Assembly: GCA_902575835.1 (NCBI GenBank)
Contig: CACGSX010000002.1
Location: forward strand, 95,221 to 159,220
Source: an uncultured Pelagibacteraceae bacterium
GTDB taxonomy: Bacteria > Pseudomonadota > Alphaproteobacteria > Pelagibacterales > Pelagibacteraceae
Direction of reading: 5' to 3'
DNA length: 64,000 nt
A model generated the notes under the pieces. The model had not been told where the DNA came from and did no database searches. It saw only the letters and a program-made list of their open reading frames with translations. Positions 20,668-31,283 of this stretch are shown here, piece by piece. The translations under genes and the position numbers were made by a program. The number at the start of each line of letters is the position of its first letter. Positions within the stretch are counted from its first letter, which is position 1.

Positions 20668-21774
20668 ATGAGTATAAAAAAAACATCGTTAAATAATCTC
20701 CACATCAAGTATGGCGCAAAGCTTGTAGAGTTTGCTGGATATCAAATGCCCATCCAATATAAAGATGGAATTATACAAGAGCATAAATACACACGTTCAC
20801 ACTCTGGTATTTTTGATGTTTCTCATATGGGTCAATTATTTATATCGGGTGGTGGTGATCTTACAAATGATCTTGAGAAGATTTTTCCTGCGGATTTGAA
20901 AAAATTGAAAACTAATCAAAGTAAGTATTCATTTTTAATGAATAACAAAGGAGGAATTCAGGACGATCTAATAATTACCAAAACTTCTGATGGATTTTTA
21001 ATTATCTTGAATGCTGCATGCAAGTATAATGATTATGAAGTAATAAAATCTAAACTTGATAATCAATATAAATTAAATCTTGATGAGTCATTGTCATTAA
21101 TTGCATTACAGGGCCCCGAAGCAAAAAATGTTTTAAATAAAGTTATACCTGGTTGTGACAGTCTAAAATATATGAACGGAAACAACCATGTCTATAAAAA
21201 TGAAAAAGTATACATAACTAGATCAGGATATACTGGTGAGGATGGATTTGAAATTTCTATAAAAAATAGTGATGCTGAAACTTTTGTAGAAAATTTGATA
21301 GAAAATGGATCTAAATTGATTGGTTTAGGAGCAAGAGATACATTAAGAATGGAAGCTGGACTCTGCTTGTATGGAAATGATTTAGACAACGATACAAGTC
21401 CTATCGAAGCTAATCTAAAATGGGCAATACCTAAGAGCAGAATTGAGACTGAATTTGTTGGATCAGAAGTTTTAAAAAACCAATTTCAAAGCGGAGTAAA
21501 AAAATTGAGAGTTGGCATAAAACCAGACAGCAAAGTAATTGCAAGAGGAAATACCAAAATTTACAATGATAAAAATCAAGAAATTGGGAAAGTAACAAGT
21601 GGCACATTTGGACCAAGCGTTGAACATCCAATAGCAATGGGATATGTCGATAATAGTTATTCAACTGTAAATACAAAAATATTTCTTGAAGTTAGAGGAA
21701 GAAAAATTCCCGCAAATATTTGTAACTTACCGTTTTATAAAAAAAATTACGTAAAAGGGGAAATTAATGTCTGA
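20668..21774 (+). CDS. gcvT: Glycine cleavage system T protein (aminomethyltransferase)
   Basis: [52 protein letters not shown]. Confidence 0.97.
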   Translation: MSIKKTSLNNLHIKYGAKLVEFAGYQMPIQYKDGIIQEHKYTRSHSGIFDVSHMGQLFISGGGDLTNDLEKIFPADLKKLKTNQSKYSFLMNNKGGIQDDLIITKTSDGFLIILNAACKYNDYEVIKSKLDNQYKLNLDESLSLIALQGPEAKNVLNKVIPGCDSLKYMNGNNHVYKNEKVYITRSGYTGEDGFEISIKNSDAETFVENLIENGSKLIGLGARDTLRMEAGLCLYGNDLDNDTSPIEANLKWAIPKSRIETEFVGSEVLKNQFQSGVKKLRVGIKPDSKVIARGNTKIYNDKNQEIGKVTSGTFGPSVEHPIAMGYVDNSYSTVNTKIFLEVRGRKIPANICNLPFYKKNYVKGEINV

Positions 21775-22147
21775 AGTTAAATATTCAAAAGAACATGAGT
21801 GGATTAAACTAGATGGAGAAGAAGCTACAATTGGAATAACAAAGCATGCAACAGAAATGCTTGGGGATATAGTATTTGCTGAACTCCCAGAGAAAGGTTC
21901 AAATGTCGATAAAGATGGAACTGCTGGAGTGGTTGAGTCAACGAAAGCTGCTAGTGATGTTTACACTCCTGTTAGTGGAGAAGTTATAGATACAAATCAA
22001 ATGATAGTTGATGATCCATCAAAAATAAATGAAGACCCAGAAGAGTCTGCATGGTTTTTTAAACTTAAAATAAAAGACAAATCTGAAATGGGTAGTCTTA
22101 TGAGTAAAGAAGAATATGAAAAATTTGCAAAGGAGACATCAGCATAA
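21767..22147 (+). CDS. gcvH: Glycine cleavage system H protein
   Basis: [22 protein letters not shown]; lipoylation site [19 protein letters not shown]. Confidence 0.98.
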   Translation: MSEVKYSKEHEWIKLDGEEATIGITKHATEMLGDIVFAELPEKGSNVDKDGTAGVVESTKAASDVYTPVSGEVIDTNQMIVDDPSKINEDPEESAWFFKLKIKDKSEMGSLMSKEEYEKFAKETSA

Positions 22148-25017
22148 TGTTACCAAATTCAGAAAAAGATTTTATAAAAAGACACATTGGACCTTCTAAA
22201 GAAGACCAATCAAAAATGTTAAAAGAATTAAATTATCAATCAATAGATGATTTAATGAATAACACTGTTCCAGAAAAAATAATGTTTAAAGGTGAGCTTA
22301 ATATCGGAGAATCTAATTCGGAATATGAGGCGTTAAGAAAATTAAGAGCAATTTCAAAAAAAAATCATGTTTACTCAAATTTTATTGGAATGGGTTATTA
22401 TGGAACTTATACGCCATATGTAATTTTAAGAAATATTTTAGAAAATCCAGGTTGGTATACATCATATACACCTTATCAGCCTGAAGTAGCTCAAGGAAGA
22501 CTTGAGATGTTATTAAACTTTCAACAAATGATTGTTGATTTTACTGGAATGGATATCGCTAATGCTTCTTTATTGGATGAAGGTACAGCAGCAGCAGAAG
22601 CCATGGGTCTTAGTCATAGATTAAATAAAAAAGATAGTAATTTAGTTTTTGTGTCTGAGGATTGCCATCCTCAAACAATAAATGTAATTCAAACTAGAGC
22701 CGAACCAATGGGTTTAAAAGTTTTAGTTGGAAAAGAAGATGAAGTTTTAGATCAATTAAAAGAGGATTTAGTTTGTGGAATTTTACAATATCCTGGAACT
22801 TTAGGAGATATTAAAGATCCTAGTGAAGCAATTAGCAAAATTCATAAAAAAAACGGTAAGGCTGTATTAGCTTGTGATTTATTAGCATTAGCAAAATTAA
22901 AAACACCAAGAGAACTTGGTGCTGATATAGCTGTTGGGAGCTCTCAGCGATTTGGAATACCAATGGGGTATGGAGGTCCACATGCAGCATTTTTTGCAAC
23001 TAAAGACGAGTATAAAAGATCGATGCCTGGTAGAATTGTTGGTGTGTCGGTTGATAGACATGATAACAAGGCATATAGATTATCTTTACAGACTAGAGAG
23101 CAACACATCAGAAGAGATAAGGCGACAAGCAATATTTGTACTGCACAAGCTTTATTAGCAATTGTTTCAGCAGCATATGCTATTTATCATGGCCCAGATG
23201 GAATTAAAAATATTTCTGAAAGAGTTTCTCAATTAGCAAAAAGTTTTGCTGATAAAATAAAACAGTCAGGTTATGAAATTTATTCTGATTATTTTTTTGA
23301 TACTGTTACAATTATTACCAAAGAAAAGACTGATCAAATTTATAAAAATGCTCTAAATCAGAAAGTTAATATACGAAAAGTAAATTCTGAAATGCTTGCT
23401 GTCTCTTTCGATGAAAGAAAAAACGTTTATAGAGTAAATCAATTATTAAAAATTTTTAATGCTGCAGAATCAATAAAAAAAGAGGATCCTTCAGTTAAAT
23501 TACCTAATTTACCAAAAAATTTATTAAGAACTTCAAAATATTTAGAGCATCCAATTTTTAACTTATATCATTCAGAAACTGAAATGCTTAGATATCTTAA
23601 AAAGCTAGAGGATAAGGATATAGCATTAAATAGAACTATGATAGCACTTGGTTCGTGTACAATGAAGTTAAATGCTGCCGCTGAAATGATCCCGATTTCT
23701 TGGAAAGAATTTGCAGAACCTCATCCTTTTGTTCCAGTTGAACAAATGGAAGGTTTTAGAGATATGTTTACTGATTTAAAAAATTGGTTAAGATCTATAA
23801 CAGGTTTTTCCGGTGTTTCTCTACAACCTAATGCAGGCGCTCAAGGAGAATATGCAGGTCTCATGGTTATAAGAAAGTACCACTTAGATAGAGATGATGC
23901 TCATCGTAATATATGTTTAATCCCAAGTTCGGCACATGGTACAAATCCAGCAAGCGCACAAATGGTTGGAATGAAAGTCGTTGTTGTTAATTGTGATAAA
24001 GAGGGAAATGTAGATTTCGATGATTTAAAGAAAAAAGTAGAGCAACATTCAGAAAATCTTGCAGCTTTAATGGTAACTTACCCATCTACCCATGGAGTAT
24101 TTGAGGAAAAAATAACTGATATTTGTGAGTTAGTTCATAAACATGGTGGACAGGTCTATATGGATGGAGCAAATTTAAATGCACTTGTTGGAGTTGCAAA
24201 GCCTGGAAATTTTGGTCCAGATGTTTGTCATATTAATCTGCATAAAACATTTTGTATTCCTCACGGTGGTGGTGGACCTGGAATGGGACCTATAGCTTGT
24301 AAAAAACATTTACAAGTTTATCTGCCTAATCACCCAGTAATAAAAGATTGCGGACCAACAAGTGGAATTGGAGCAGTATCAGCAGCTCCTTGGGGTAGCT
24401 CTAGTATTTTATCAATCTCTTGGATGTATATTAAAATGATGGGATCAGCAGGATTAAAGCTTGCTACTCAAGTTGCAATTTTAAACGCAAATTATATTGC
24501 TCATAGACTTAAAGATCACTTTCCTATTTTGTACAAAGGTGCAAATGGCAATGTTGCACACGAGTGCATAATTGATATTAGAAATATTAAATCTGAAACA
24601 GGGGTAACCGAAGAAGATATTGCTAAAAGAATGATAGATTTTGGATTTCACGCACCAACTATGTCATGGCCTGTAGCTGGCACTATGATGATAGAGCCAA
24701 CTGAAAGTGAAGGTTTATCAGAAATAGATAGATTTTGTGACACTTTAATTAAGATTAAACAAGAAATTGAAAAAATTAAATCAGGTGAATTTGATAAAAT
24801 TGATAATCCAATTAAAAACGCTCCTCACACTGATACTGAATTATCATCAGATGTATGGGAACATAAATATTCAAGACAAGAAGCAGCATATCCTGCAAGT
24901 TTTTTAAAACAAAACAAATTTTGGCCTCCAGTTGCTCGGGTAGACAATGTTTATGGAGATAAAAATATATTCTGTACATGTCCAAGCATGGATGAGTTTA
25001 AAGAAGACGCAGCATAG
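22147..25017 (+). CDS. gcvP: Glycine dehydrogenase (decarboxylating), P protein
   Basis: FIGMGYYGTYTPYVILRNILENPGWYTSYTPYQPEVAQGRLE; PLP site NLHKTFCIPHGGGGPGMGPI. Confidence 0.98.
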   Translation: MLPNSEKDFIKRHIGPSKEDQSKMLKELNYQSIDDLMNNTVPEKIMFKGELNIGESNSEYEALRKLRAISKKNHVYSNFIGMGYYGTYTPYVILRNILENPGWYTSYTPYQPEVAQGRLEMLLNFQQMIVDFTGMDIANASLLDEGTAAAEAMGLSHRLNKKDSNLVFVSEDCHPQTINVIQTRAEPMGLKVLVGKEDEVLDQLKEDLVCGILQYPGTLGDIKDPSEAISKIHKKNGKAVLACDLLALAKLKTPRELGADIAVGSSQRFGIPMGYGGPHAAFFATKDEYKRSMPGRIVGVSVDRHDNKAYRLSLQTREQHIRRDKATSNICTAQALLAIVSAAYAIYHGPDGIKNISERVSQLAKSFADKIKQSGYEIYSDYFFDTVTIITKEKTDQIYKNALNQKVNIRKVNSEMLAVSFDERKNVYRVNQLLKIFNAAESIKKEDPSVKLPNLPKNLLRTSKYLEHPIFNLYHSETEMLRYLKKLEDKDIALNRTMIALGSCTMKLNAAAEMIPISWKEFAEPHPFVPVEQMEGFRDMFTDLKNWLRSITGFSGVSLQPNAGAQGEYAGLMVIRKYHLDRDDAHRNICLIPSSAHGTNPASAQMVGMKVVVVNCDKEGNVDFDDLKKKVEQHSENLAALMVTYPSTHGVFEEKITDICELVHKHGGQVYMDGANLNALVGVAKPGNFGPDVCHINLHKTFCIPHGGGGPGMGPIACKKHLQVYLPNHPVIKDCGPTSGIGAVSAAPWGSSSILSISWMYIKMMGSAGLKLATQVAILNANYIAHRLKDHFPILYKGANGNVAHECIIDIRNIKSETGVTEEDIAKRMIDFGFHAPTMSWPVAGTMMIEPTESEGLSEIDRFCDTLIKIKQEIEKIKSGEFDKIDNPIKNAPHTDTELSSDVWEHKYSRQEAAYPASFLKQNKFWPPVARVDNVYGDKNIFCTCPSMDEFKEDAA

Positions 25018-25022
25018 TCTTA

Positions 25023-26261
25023 ATGCGAATTGCAGTAATCGGATCAGGAATTTCTGGTTTATCAGCAGCACAAAAGCTTTCCAAAAAACACCATGTTGAT
25101 TTATTTGAAAGTGAAGATCATTTTGGTGGTCATTCATACACCTTAGATACTTTAATTAATGGTAAAAAAGTTCCTGTAGATATTGGCTTTATTGTTTTTA
25201 ATCATGAAACTTATCCAAATCTCATAAATTTTTTTAACGAATTAAAAATTGAAATTGAAAAAAGCGATATGTCATTTTCTGTTTCTGTAAAAGATACAAA
25301 TTATGAATATTGTGGCAGAGGTTTAAACGGAATTTTTGCAAACAAAGCTAATCTTTTTAATTTAAAATTTTTAAAAATGTTTCTTGACATTATAAATTTC
25401 TACAAAAAATGTGATCAAATTAAAAGTTTAAATGAAGAGATTACTCTTGGTGAATTTCTTGAAAAAAATAAATGGTCAAAAAACTTTATTAATTTTCATC
25501 TAATCCCAATGGTTTCTGCTATCTGGTCTATGCCACCAGTAGAAGCAAATCAAATGCCAATTAAATTTTTCTTAAAATTTTTTCAAAATCATGGACTTTT
25601 TAAATTAAAAAATAGACCACAATGGTATACAGTCACAAACAGAAGTAGAACTTATGTAGAGAAAGTATTAACTCAAATAAGTGGAGAATATTTTAAAAAT
25701 TACAAAATTAGTTCGATAAAAAGAAATAAAATTGGTGTTCAAGTATATTACGGTGCTAGCAACGAATTTTTTGACTATGATAAAGTTGTTATAGCTACTC
25801 ATGCGGATGATGCATTGAAAATTTTGAGTGAGCCGACTGAGGATGAAAAAAAAATACTATCAAATTTCAAATACAAATCAAATCTAGCAGTAATACATAC
25901 TGATGATGTATGTATGCCAAATAATAAAAAAGTTTGGTCTTCATGGAATTCCTCAGTTGATAAATCAGACATTAGTAAGACATCATTAACTTATTGGTTG
26001 AACTTATTACAAAATCTGAGAACAAAAAAAAATATTTTCTTAACCTTAAATCCTTTTTTTGACATAGATCAAAAAAAAATCCTCCAAAAAGTTAATTTTA
26101 CCCACCTTTATTTTGATCAAGATGCTTTAAATAATCAAAAATTATTAAAAGAAATACAAAATAAAAGAAATGTATTGTTTTGTGGAAGTTATTTTGGTTA
26201 CGGTTTTCATGAAGATGGAATAAAATCATCCATTAATATGATTGAAAACCTAAATGATTAA
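25023..26261 (+). CDS. FAD/NAD(P)-binding amine oxidase-like protein
   Basis: GSGISGLSAAQKLSKKHHVDLFESEDHFGGHSYTL dinucleotide fold; CGSYFGYGFHEDGIKSS C-terminus. Confidence 0.88.
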   Translation: MRIAVIGSGISGLSAAQKLSKKHHVDLFESEDHFGGHSYTLDTLINGKKVPVDIGFIVFNHETYPNLINFFNELKIEIEKSDMSFSVSVKDTNYEYCGRGLNGIFANKANLFNLKFLKMFLDIINFYKKCDQIKSLNEEITLGEFLEKNKWSKNFINFHLIPMVSAIWSMPPVEANQMPIKFFLKFFQNHGLFKLKNRPQWYTVTNRSRTYVEKVLTQISGEYFKNYKISSIKRNKIGVQVYYGASNEFFDYDKVVIATHADDALKILSEPTEDEKKILSNFKYKSNLAVIHTDDVCMPNNKKVWSSWNSSVDKSDISKTSLTYWLNLLQNLRTKKNIFLTLNPFFDIDQKKILQKVNFTHLYFDQDALNNQKLLKEIQNKRNVLFCGSYFGYGFHEDGIKSSINMIENLND

Positions 26262-27021
26262 AAACTCCAATATTTACGAAGGTAAAGTAATTCATAAAAG
26301 ATTTAAGCCTAAATATCACTTTTTTAAATACAACGTTTTCTCACTCTTTTTAGATCTTGATGAAATTAATTTGATACAAAAAAAAATTAAAATTTTTTCT
26401 AACAATAGTTTTAATATTTTAAGTTTTTATGACAAAGATCACGGACCTAGAGATGGTAGTGATTTAAAAGCCTGGGTAATAGAAAATTTAAAATCAAACA
26501 ACATTCAATTTGAAAACATAAAGGTAAAATTGCTTTGTTATCCTAGAATATTTGGTTACGTATTTAATCCATTAAGTATTTTTTTCGTTTATGATAATCA
26601 TTCAAAAATTATAGCTATATTGTATGAAGTTAAAAATACATTTGGTGAGCAACATACTTATATATTTAAAGTCAACGACGAAAAAATAATTACAAATAGC
26701 TGTGAGAAAAAGTTTTTCGTTTCACCATTTATTGAAATGAAAAGTAAATATAATTTTAGAATCCTTAAACCTGAAAAAATGTTATCCGTAATAATTGATC
26801 AAAGTGATAAGGAGGGAAAATTGTTATATGCATCACAAGATGGGGTTGCAAAAGAAATTAATAATAAAAATATGCTTATATCTTATATTTCTCACCCTTT
26901 AATGACTTTTAAAGTTATTGCCGCAATTCATTTTGAAGCATTAAAATTATGGTTAAAGGGAGTTAAGTTAGTCAAAAAAAATATAAAAATAAAAAATAAT
27001 ATTACGTTTGAAAAAAAATGA
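26254..27021 (+). CDS. DUF1365 family protein
   Basis: NIYEGKVIHKRFKPKYHFFKYNVFSLFLDLDEI; CYPRIFGYVFNPLSIFFVYD; YEVKNTFGEQHTY. Confidence 0.85.
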   Translation: MIKNSNIYEGKVIHKRFKPKYHFFKYNVFSLFLDLDEINLIQKKIKIFSNNSFNILSFYDKDHGPRDGSDLKAWVIENLKSNNIQFENIKVKLLCYPRIFGYVFNPLSIFFVYDNHSKIIAILYEVKNTFGEQHTYIFKVNDEKIITNSCEKKFFVSPFIEMKSKYNFRILKPEKMLSVIIDQSDKEGKLLYASQDGVAKEINNKNMLISYISHPLMTFKVIAAIHFEALKLWLKGVKLVKKNIKIKNNITFEKK

Positions 27022-28199
27022 ATTTTAATCTTTTGTCAGATAAAATCGTATTTAATTCTCTTAAACTAATAAAGCATGGATTTCTTGAAATTCAAAATCA
27101 TGACAGCAAAATATATAAGTTTGGTAATGAGAGTGAACAATTAAGAGCAAAGATTAAAATTAACAAACCTGGTTTAACACTTCAAATAATAAAATCGGGA
27201 AGTGTAGGACTTGCAGAAGCGTACATGCGAAATGAATTTGAAACAGATAATCTAACTAATCTAATAGAAATAACAGCTAAAAATATAAAAATTGTCTATA
27301 AATTTTCAGGTATTTTTGATTTATCAATGATTAATAAATTAAAGAGTATTTTCATAAAAAATAATAAGAGTAGAAGTAAGAAAAATATTTCAAAACATTA
27401 TGATTTAGGAAATGATTTCTTTTCATTATGGTTGGATCCTTCACTTACTTATTCAAGTGCAATTTTTGAAAAACAAAAAGACGATTTATTTTCTGCTCAA
27501 CTAAATAAATATAAAAAGCTTACAGAATTAATAAAGCCAAACGTAGGAAATAAAATTTTAGAAATTGGCTGTGGCTGGGGTGGCTTTGCTGAATATGTGG
27601 GTAAAAATTATGATGTAAAATTAGATTGTATAACAATTTCTAAAGAGCAATTTGAATTTTCAAAAAAAAGAATATTTGAAAATGGATTGAATGAAAAAGT
27701 GAACATATTTTTGAAAGATTATAGAGATGTAAAAGACAAATATGATTCTATCGCATCTATAGAAATGATAGAAGCGGTTGGGCAAAATTATTTAGTCAAT
27801 TATTTTAAAAGTATTAAAAAAAATCTATCTGAGAATGGAAGGGCCGCGATACAAGCGATAACAATCGATGATAGTTTATTTGACAGATATAAAACCAAAG
27901 AAGACTTTATACAAAAATACATATTTCCTGGAGGTTTTTTGCCATCAAAAAGAAAATTATATGATTTATCTAGTAGCAACGGTTTAGAAATTAAAAAATA
28001 TGAGTCATATGGCTCTCACTATTCCAATACTTTAAAAATATGGAGAGATGAATTCCTAAAAAAATGGGAAGAGATTTCAAAACATGGATTTGATAATAAA
28101 TTTAAACGTATGTGGCATTTTTATTTGTCATATTGTGAAGCTGGGTTTAAATCAAAGAATATAGATTTAATTCAATTTTCCATGCAAAATAAAATTTAA
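27018..28199 (+). CDS. cfa: Cyclopropane-fatty-acyl-phospholipid synthase family methyltransferase
   Basis: ISKHYDLGNDFFSLWLDPSLTYSSAIF; ILEIGCGWGGFAEYV; SIEMIEAVGQNYL; QKYIFPGGFLPS. Confidence 0.93.
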   Translation: MNFNLLSDKIVFNSLKLIKHGFLEIQNHDSKIYKFGNESEQLRAKIKINKPGLTLQIIKSGSVGLAEAYMRNEFETDNLTNLIEITAKNIKIVYKFSGIFDLSMINKLKSIFIKNNKSRSKKNISKHYDLGNDFFSLWLDPSLTYSSAIFEKQKDDLFSAQLNKYKKLTELIKPNVGNKILEIGCGWGGFAEYVGKNYDVKLDCITISKEQFEFSKKRIFENGLNEKVNIFLKDYRDVKDKYDSIASIEMIEAVGQNYLVNYFKSIKKNLSENGRAAIQAITIDDSLFDRYKTKEDFIQKYIFPGGFLPSKRKLYDLSSSNGLEIKKYESYGSHYSNTLKIWRDEFLKKWEEISKHGFDNKFKRMWHFYLSYCEAGFKSKNIDLIQFSMQNKI

Positions 28200-28200
28200 T

Positions 28201-28749
28201 ATGATTAACGAAAAATTTTTTAAAGTATTTTTATTGATAATTTTCACAGGATTAATTACAAGCTGTATAAATAATCAATCTATGAAACCAGAAGATTTTA
28301 AAGATCAAAAACCAAGACTAATAATTGAAGAATATTTAAGCGGAAACGTCAAAGCTTGGGGTATACTACAAAACAGATCAGGTAAAGTTACAAGACAATT
28401 TTCAGCTGACCTAGATGGCAAGTGGGATGGCAAACAACTTATATTAGATGAAAAATTTATTTGGAATGACGGTGAAATACAAAATAGGCAATGGGTAATA
28501 GATAAAATTGATGAACATAATTATGAGGGAACTGCAGGCGATGTAGTTGGAAAGGCTAGGGGGTATTCATATGGCCCAGCATTTAAATTTGAGTATGTTT
28601 TGTTAGTTCCTGTGAAAGGAAAAAATATCAAAATTACTTTTGATGATTGGATATTTATGCAAGACGAAAGAGTAGCTATCAACAGAGCTAAGATGACAAA
28701 ATTTGGAATTAAAGTTGCAGAGTTGACTGTGATGTTTGTTAAAGATTAA
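28201..28749 (+). CDS. DUF3833 family lipoprotein
   Basis: Lipobox-like signal (LITSCIN); LIIEEYLSGNVKAWGILQNRSGKVTRQFSADLDGKWDGKQLILDE. Confidence 0.83.
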   Translation: MINEKFFKVFLLIIFTGLITSCINNQSMKPEDFKDQKPRLIIEEYLSGNVKAWGILQNRSGKVTRQFSADLDGKWDGKQLILDEKFIWNDGEIQNRQWVIDKIDEHNYEGTAGDVVGKARGYSYGPAFKFEYVLLVPVKGKNIKITFDDWIFMQDERVAINRAKMTKFGIKVAELTVMFVKD

Positions 28750-28751
28750 TT

Positions 28752-29510
28752 TTATTTTTTTTGTAATTTAGTTAATTTCCGTATTAAATAAAAATATAAT
28801 CGATCAGGTATTATTTTTAAAAATTTAAGGATCAAAGTTAATTCTTTTGGGTAGTGTATTTCAAAATTAGAACCATTAATAAGCCCATCATAAATTTTGT
28901 CTGCCGAGAATTCTGGAGTTTTTAGAAAAGGCATCTTAAAATCATTCTTATCAGTCATTGGTGTTTTGATAAAACCTGGAGAAACTAAACAAACCCTCAC
29001 GCCATATCTTCCAAAATCAAAATGTAAACTTTCAGCAAGATTACTTAAAGCAGCTTTGGATGGTCCATAGCCACTTGAGTTAGGTAAGCCTTTGTATCCT
29101 GCAATCGAAGATACAATTGTAATAATACCTTTTCCTCTTTCTCGAAAATGAGTTTCAACTGCTTTTATACAATTTAATGTTCCAAAAAAATTTACTTTAA
29201 ATACATTTTCAATTTGCTCTACATCAATTTCTTTTTCTTTTTTTGGATCCCAAGTACCTGTAGAAAAAAAACAAATTTCAATTTCACCAAGTTCCTTTTT
29301 TATATTTTCAAAAACAGACTTACACTTTTCCTTATCATTTACATCAAGTGGATAAGATTTAATATTTTGATGCTTATCTTCAATTTCTTTTAATAAATTT
29401 TCTCTTCTTGCAGAAATAGCAACTGTCCATCCATTATTAGCAAATTTTAATGCAAGTGCTTTGCCAATTCCTGTGCTTCCACCGGTGATCCAAATTACTT
29501 TTTTATTCAT
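28752..29510 (-). CDS. Short-chain dehydrogenase/reductase
   Basis: WITGGSTGIGKALALKFA; SSIAG…YGPSKAAL. Confidence 0.9.
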   Translation of the reverse strand: MNKKVIWITGGSTGIGKALALKFANNGWTVAISARRENLLKEIEDKHQNIKSYPLDVNDKEKCKSVFENIKKELGEIEICFFSTGTWDPKKEKEIDVEQIENVFKVNFFGTLNCIKAVETHFRERGKGIITIVSSIAGYKGLPNSSGYGPSKAALSNLAESLHFDFGRYGVRVCLVSPGFIKTPMTDKNDFKMPFLKTPEFSADKIYDGLINGSNFEIHYPKELTLILKFLKIIPDRLYFYLIRKLTKLQKK

Positions 29511-29534
29511 ATTTAACTGCTGTATAGTACTTAA

Positions 29535-30002
29535 ATGCTAAAAAATAAAATTTTATCTTTTATTCTCTTTGCAATTACTACGTTTTCAGCTTCATTTATT
29601 GGAGGTTTGGTTACTATAAATTTTAAAGAACCTTGGTATTCAAATTTATCTAAACCTCAATACAATCCACCAGATTGGATATTTGGGCCAGTATGGACAT
29701 TACTTTATTTATTTATGACAATTGCCATATGGAATGCGTGGCATAAAAACACAAAAAATTTAAATATTGTATTTTTATATTTCATTCATCTTTTTTTTAA
29801 TACAACTTGGAGTGTTGTTTTCTTTGGTTTCCATAATATTTCTTTAGCAATTTTAAATCTTGTTGTGTTAATTATATTTATTGTTTTATTGGTATTTAAA
29901 TATAAGAATATAAGCCTATTAAGCATGTACTTGATGATTCCATATTTGTTATGGTGTTGTTTTGCATTGCTTTTAAATATAAACATTTTTTTGATAAACT
30001 AA
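29535..30002 (+). CDS. tspO: TspO/MBR family protein
   Basis: FKEPWYSNLSKPQYNPPDWIFGPVWTLLYLFMTIAIWNAWH; five TM helices. Confidence 0.92.
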   Translation: MLKNKILSFILFAITTFSASFIGGLVTINFKEPWYSNLSKPQYNPPDWIFGPVWTLLYLFMTIAIWNAWHKNTKNLNIVFLYFIHLFFNTTWSVVFFGFHNISLAILNLVVLIIFIVLLVFKYKNISLLSMYLMIPYLLWCCFALLLNINIFLIN

Positions 30003-30003
30003 T

Positions 30004-31107
30004 ATGGATGATGTTGTAATAGTAGGTGGTGGTATTATTGGAGCTGCAACTGCATATTTTATGTCCAAAGAAGGCAGAAAAGTAAAAGTCATTGAAAGGG
30101 ATCCAACTTATAAAACTGCGTCATTCCCATTATCACTTGGTGGATTTAGACGACAGTTTTTTCAAAAAGAAAATATTCTTTTAGGAAAATTTGCAAGGGA
30201 ATTTATATTTCAAATACCAGAATTATTGAAAACTGAAAAAAATCCAAATCCAACAGCTAGCATGGTACCCAATGGATACCTTCTAATGTTTGGACCAGAT
30301 CATGCAGAAGAGCAATACAGAGCTTTAGAAAATCATAAAGAATGTGAAGCGGGTACAAAAAATATTAAAGGTTCTGAATTGAAAAACCATTTTCCTTACA
30401 TTAATGAGGAAGGAATTGAAACTGCAACATTTACTGATAACAAGAGCGAGGGATGGATTGATCCATTTTTATTTCATAGCGCTTTAAAGCATAAAGCAAT
30501 TGATCTTGGGGCAGAATTTGTTAAGGGAGAGGTTAAGAGCCTATCTGAAATAAATGCAAAGACAATTATTTCTGCAGCTGGGTGTTGGACTAAGGAACTA
30601 CTTGAAGATATTCCTGTAGTACCTCAAAAACATACAGTCTTTAGAGTTAAATGCCCTAAACATATTCCAGAGATGCCATTATCCGGAGATCTAACAACAG
30701 GAGTATATTGGCGACCAGAAGGAAAAGAATATTTAGCAGGTTCTCCAATTTCAGTTTTTGATGCTGAAGATCTCGAACCTGCATGGAATGATTTTGAAGA
30801 ATTAGTTTGGCCTGCTCTTGCAAAAAGAATACCAGCATTTGAAGAACTAAAGTTAACAGGTGGATGGGCTGGATATTATGATTGTAACAAATTAGATAAT
30901 AATGCTGTGGTTGGAAAACATCCAAAATATGAAAATGTTTACATGGCCTCAGGATTTACCGGCAGAGGTTTAATGCAAGCACCAGGAATTGGTAGAGCTC
31001 TAACTGAATTAATAACTACAGGCAGTTATCAAACTATAGATATTAGTGTTTTCGCAGTCGAAAGAGTATTAAATAGCTCTGCAAGACCTGAGCCCTACGT
31101 CTTATAA
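30004..31107 (+). CDS. FAD-dependent oxidoreductase (DAO family; sarcosine/glycine oxidase-like)
   Basis: VVIVGGGIIGAATAYFMSKEGRKVKVIERD; GGWAGYYDCNKLDNNAVVG; ASGFTGRGLMQAPGIGRAL. Confidence 0.88.
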   Translation: MDDVVIVGGGIIGAATAYFMSKEGRKVKVIERDPTYKTASFPLSLGGFRRQFFQKENILLGKFAREFIFQIPELLKTEKNPNPTASMVPNGYLLMFGPDHAEEQYRALENHKECEAGTKNIKGSELKNHFPYINEEGIETATFTDNKSEGWIDPFLFHSALKHKAIDLGAEFVKGEVKSLSEINAKTIISAAGCWTKELLEDIPVVPQKHTVFRVKCPKHIPEMPLSGDLTTGVYWRPEGKEYLAGSPISVFDAEDLEPAWNDFEELVWPALAKRIPAFEELKLTGGWAGYYDCNKLDNNAVVGKHPKYENVYMASGFTGRGLMQAPGIGRALTELITTGSYQTIDISVFAVERVLNSSARPEPYVL

Positions 31108-31272
31108 TTTTTTTACGTAAACTCCCATCATCCCATTAAAAAAAGATACAGCAATTATAAGAATTTGACCATTTAGTGAGTAAAAATCAAATGAAGGATA
31201 AAAACTGATAGCTATACTTAAAAAAATATAGGTTAATAAAAAGGGTCTATAAAACTTCTTTAAAAATTTCAT
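31102..31272 (-). CDS. Small predicted membrane protein, 56 aa (below ORF-track cutoff)
   Basis: Read directly: MKFLKKFYRPFLLTYIFLSIAISFYPSFDFYSLNGQILIIAVSFFNGMMGVYVKKL*; two hydrophobic segments, fills an otherwise 176-nt gap, 11 nt downstream of the 31284-32291 gene on the same strand. Confidence 0.55.
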   Translation of the reverse strand: MKFLKKFYRPFLLTYIFLSIAISFYPSFDFYSLNGQILIIAVSFFNGMMGVYVKKL

Positions 31273-31283
31273 AAAAATTCTAA

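Noticed and set aside
20511-20708. 65-aa minus-strand ORF over the gcvT leader
   Set aside because: Lies entirely on the glycine riboswitch and the gcvT start; the sequence constraint is explained by the RNA fold.
22934-23158. 74-aa plus-strand ORF within gcvP (and 22944-23132 minus)
   Set aside because: Out of frame inside a well-conserved PLP enzyme.
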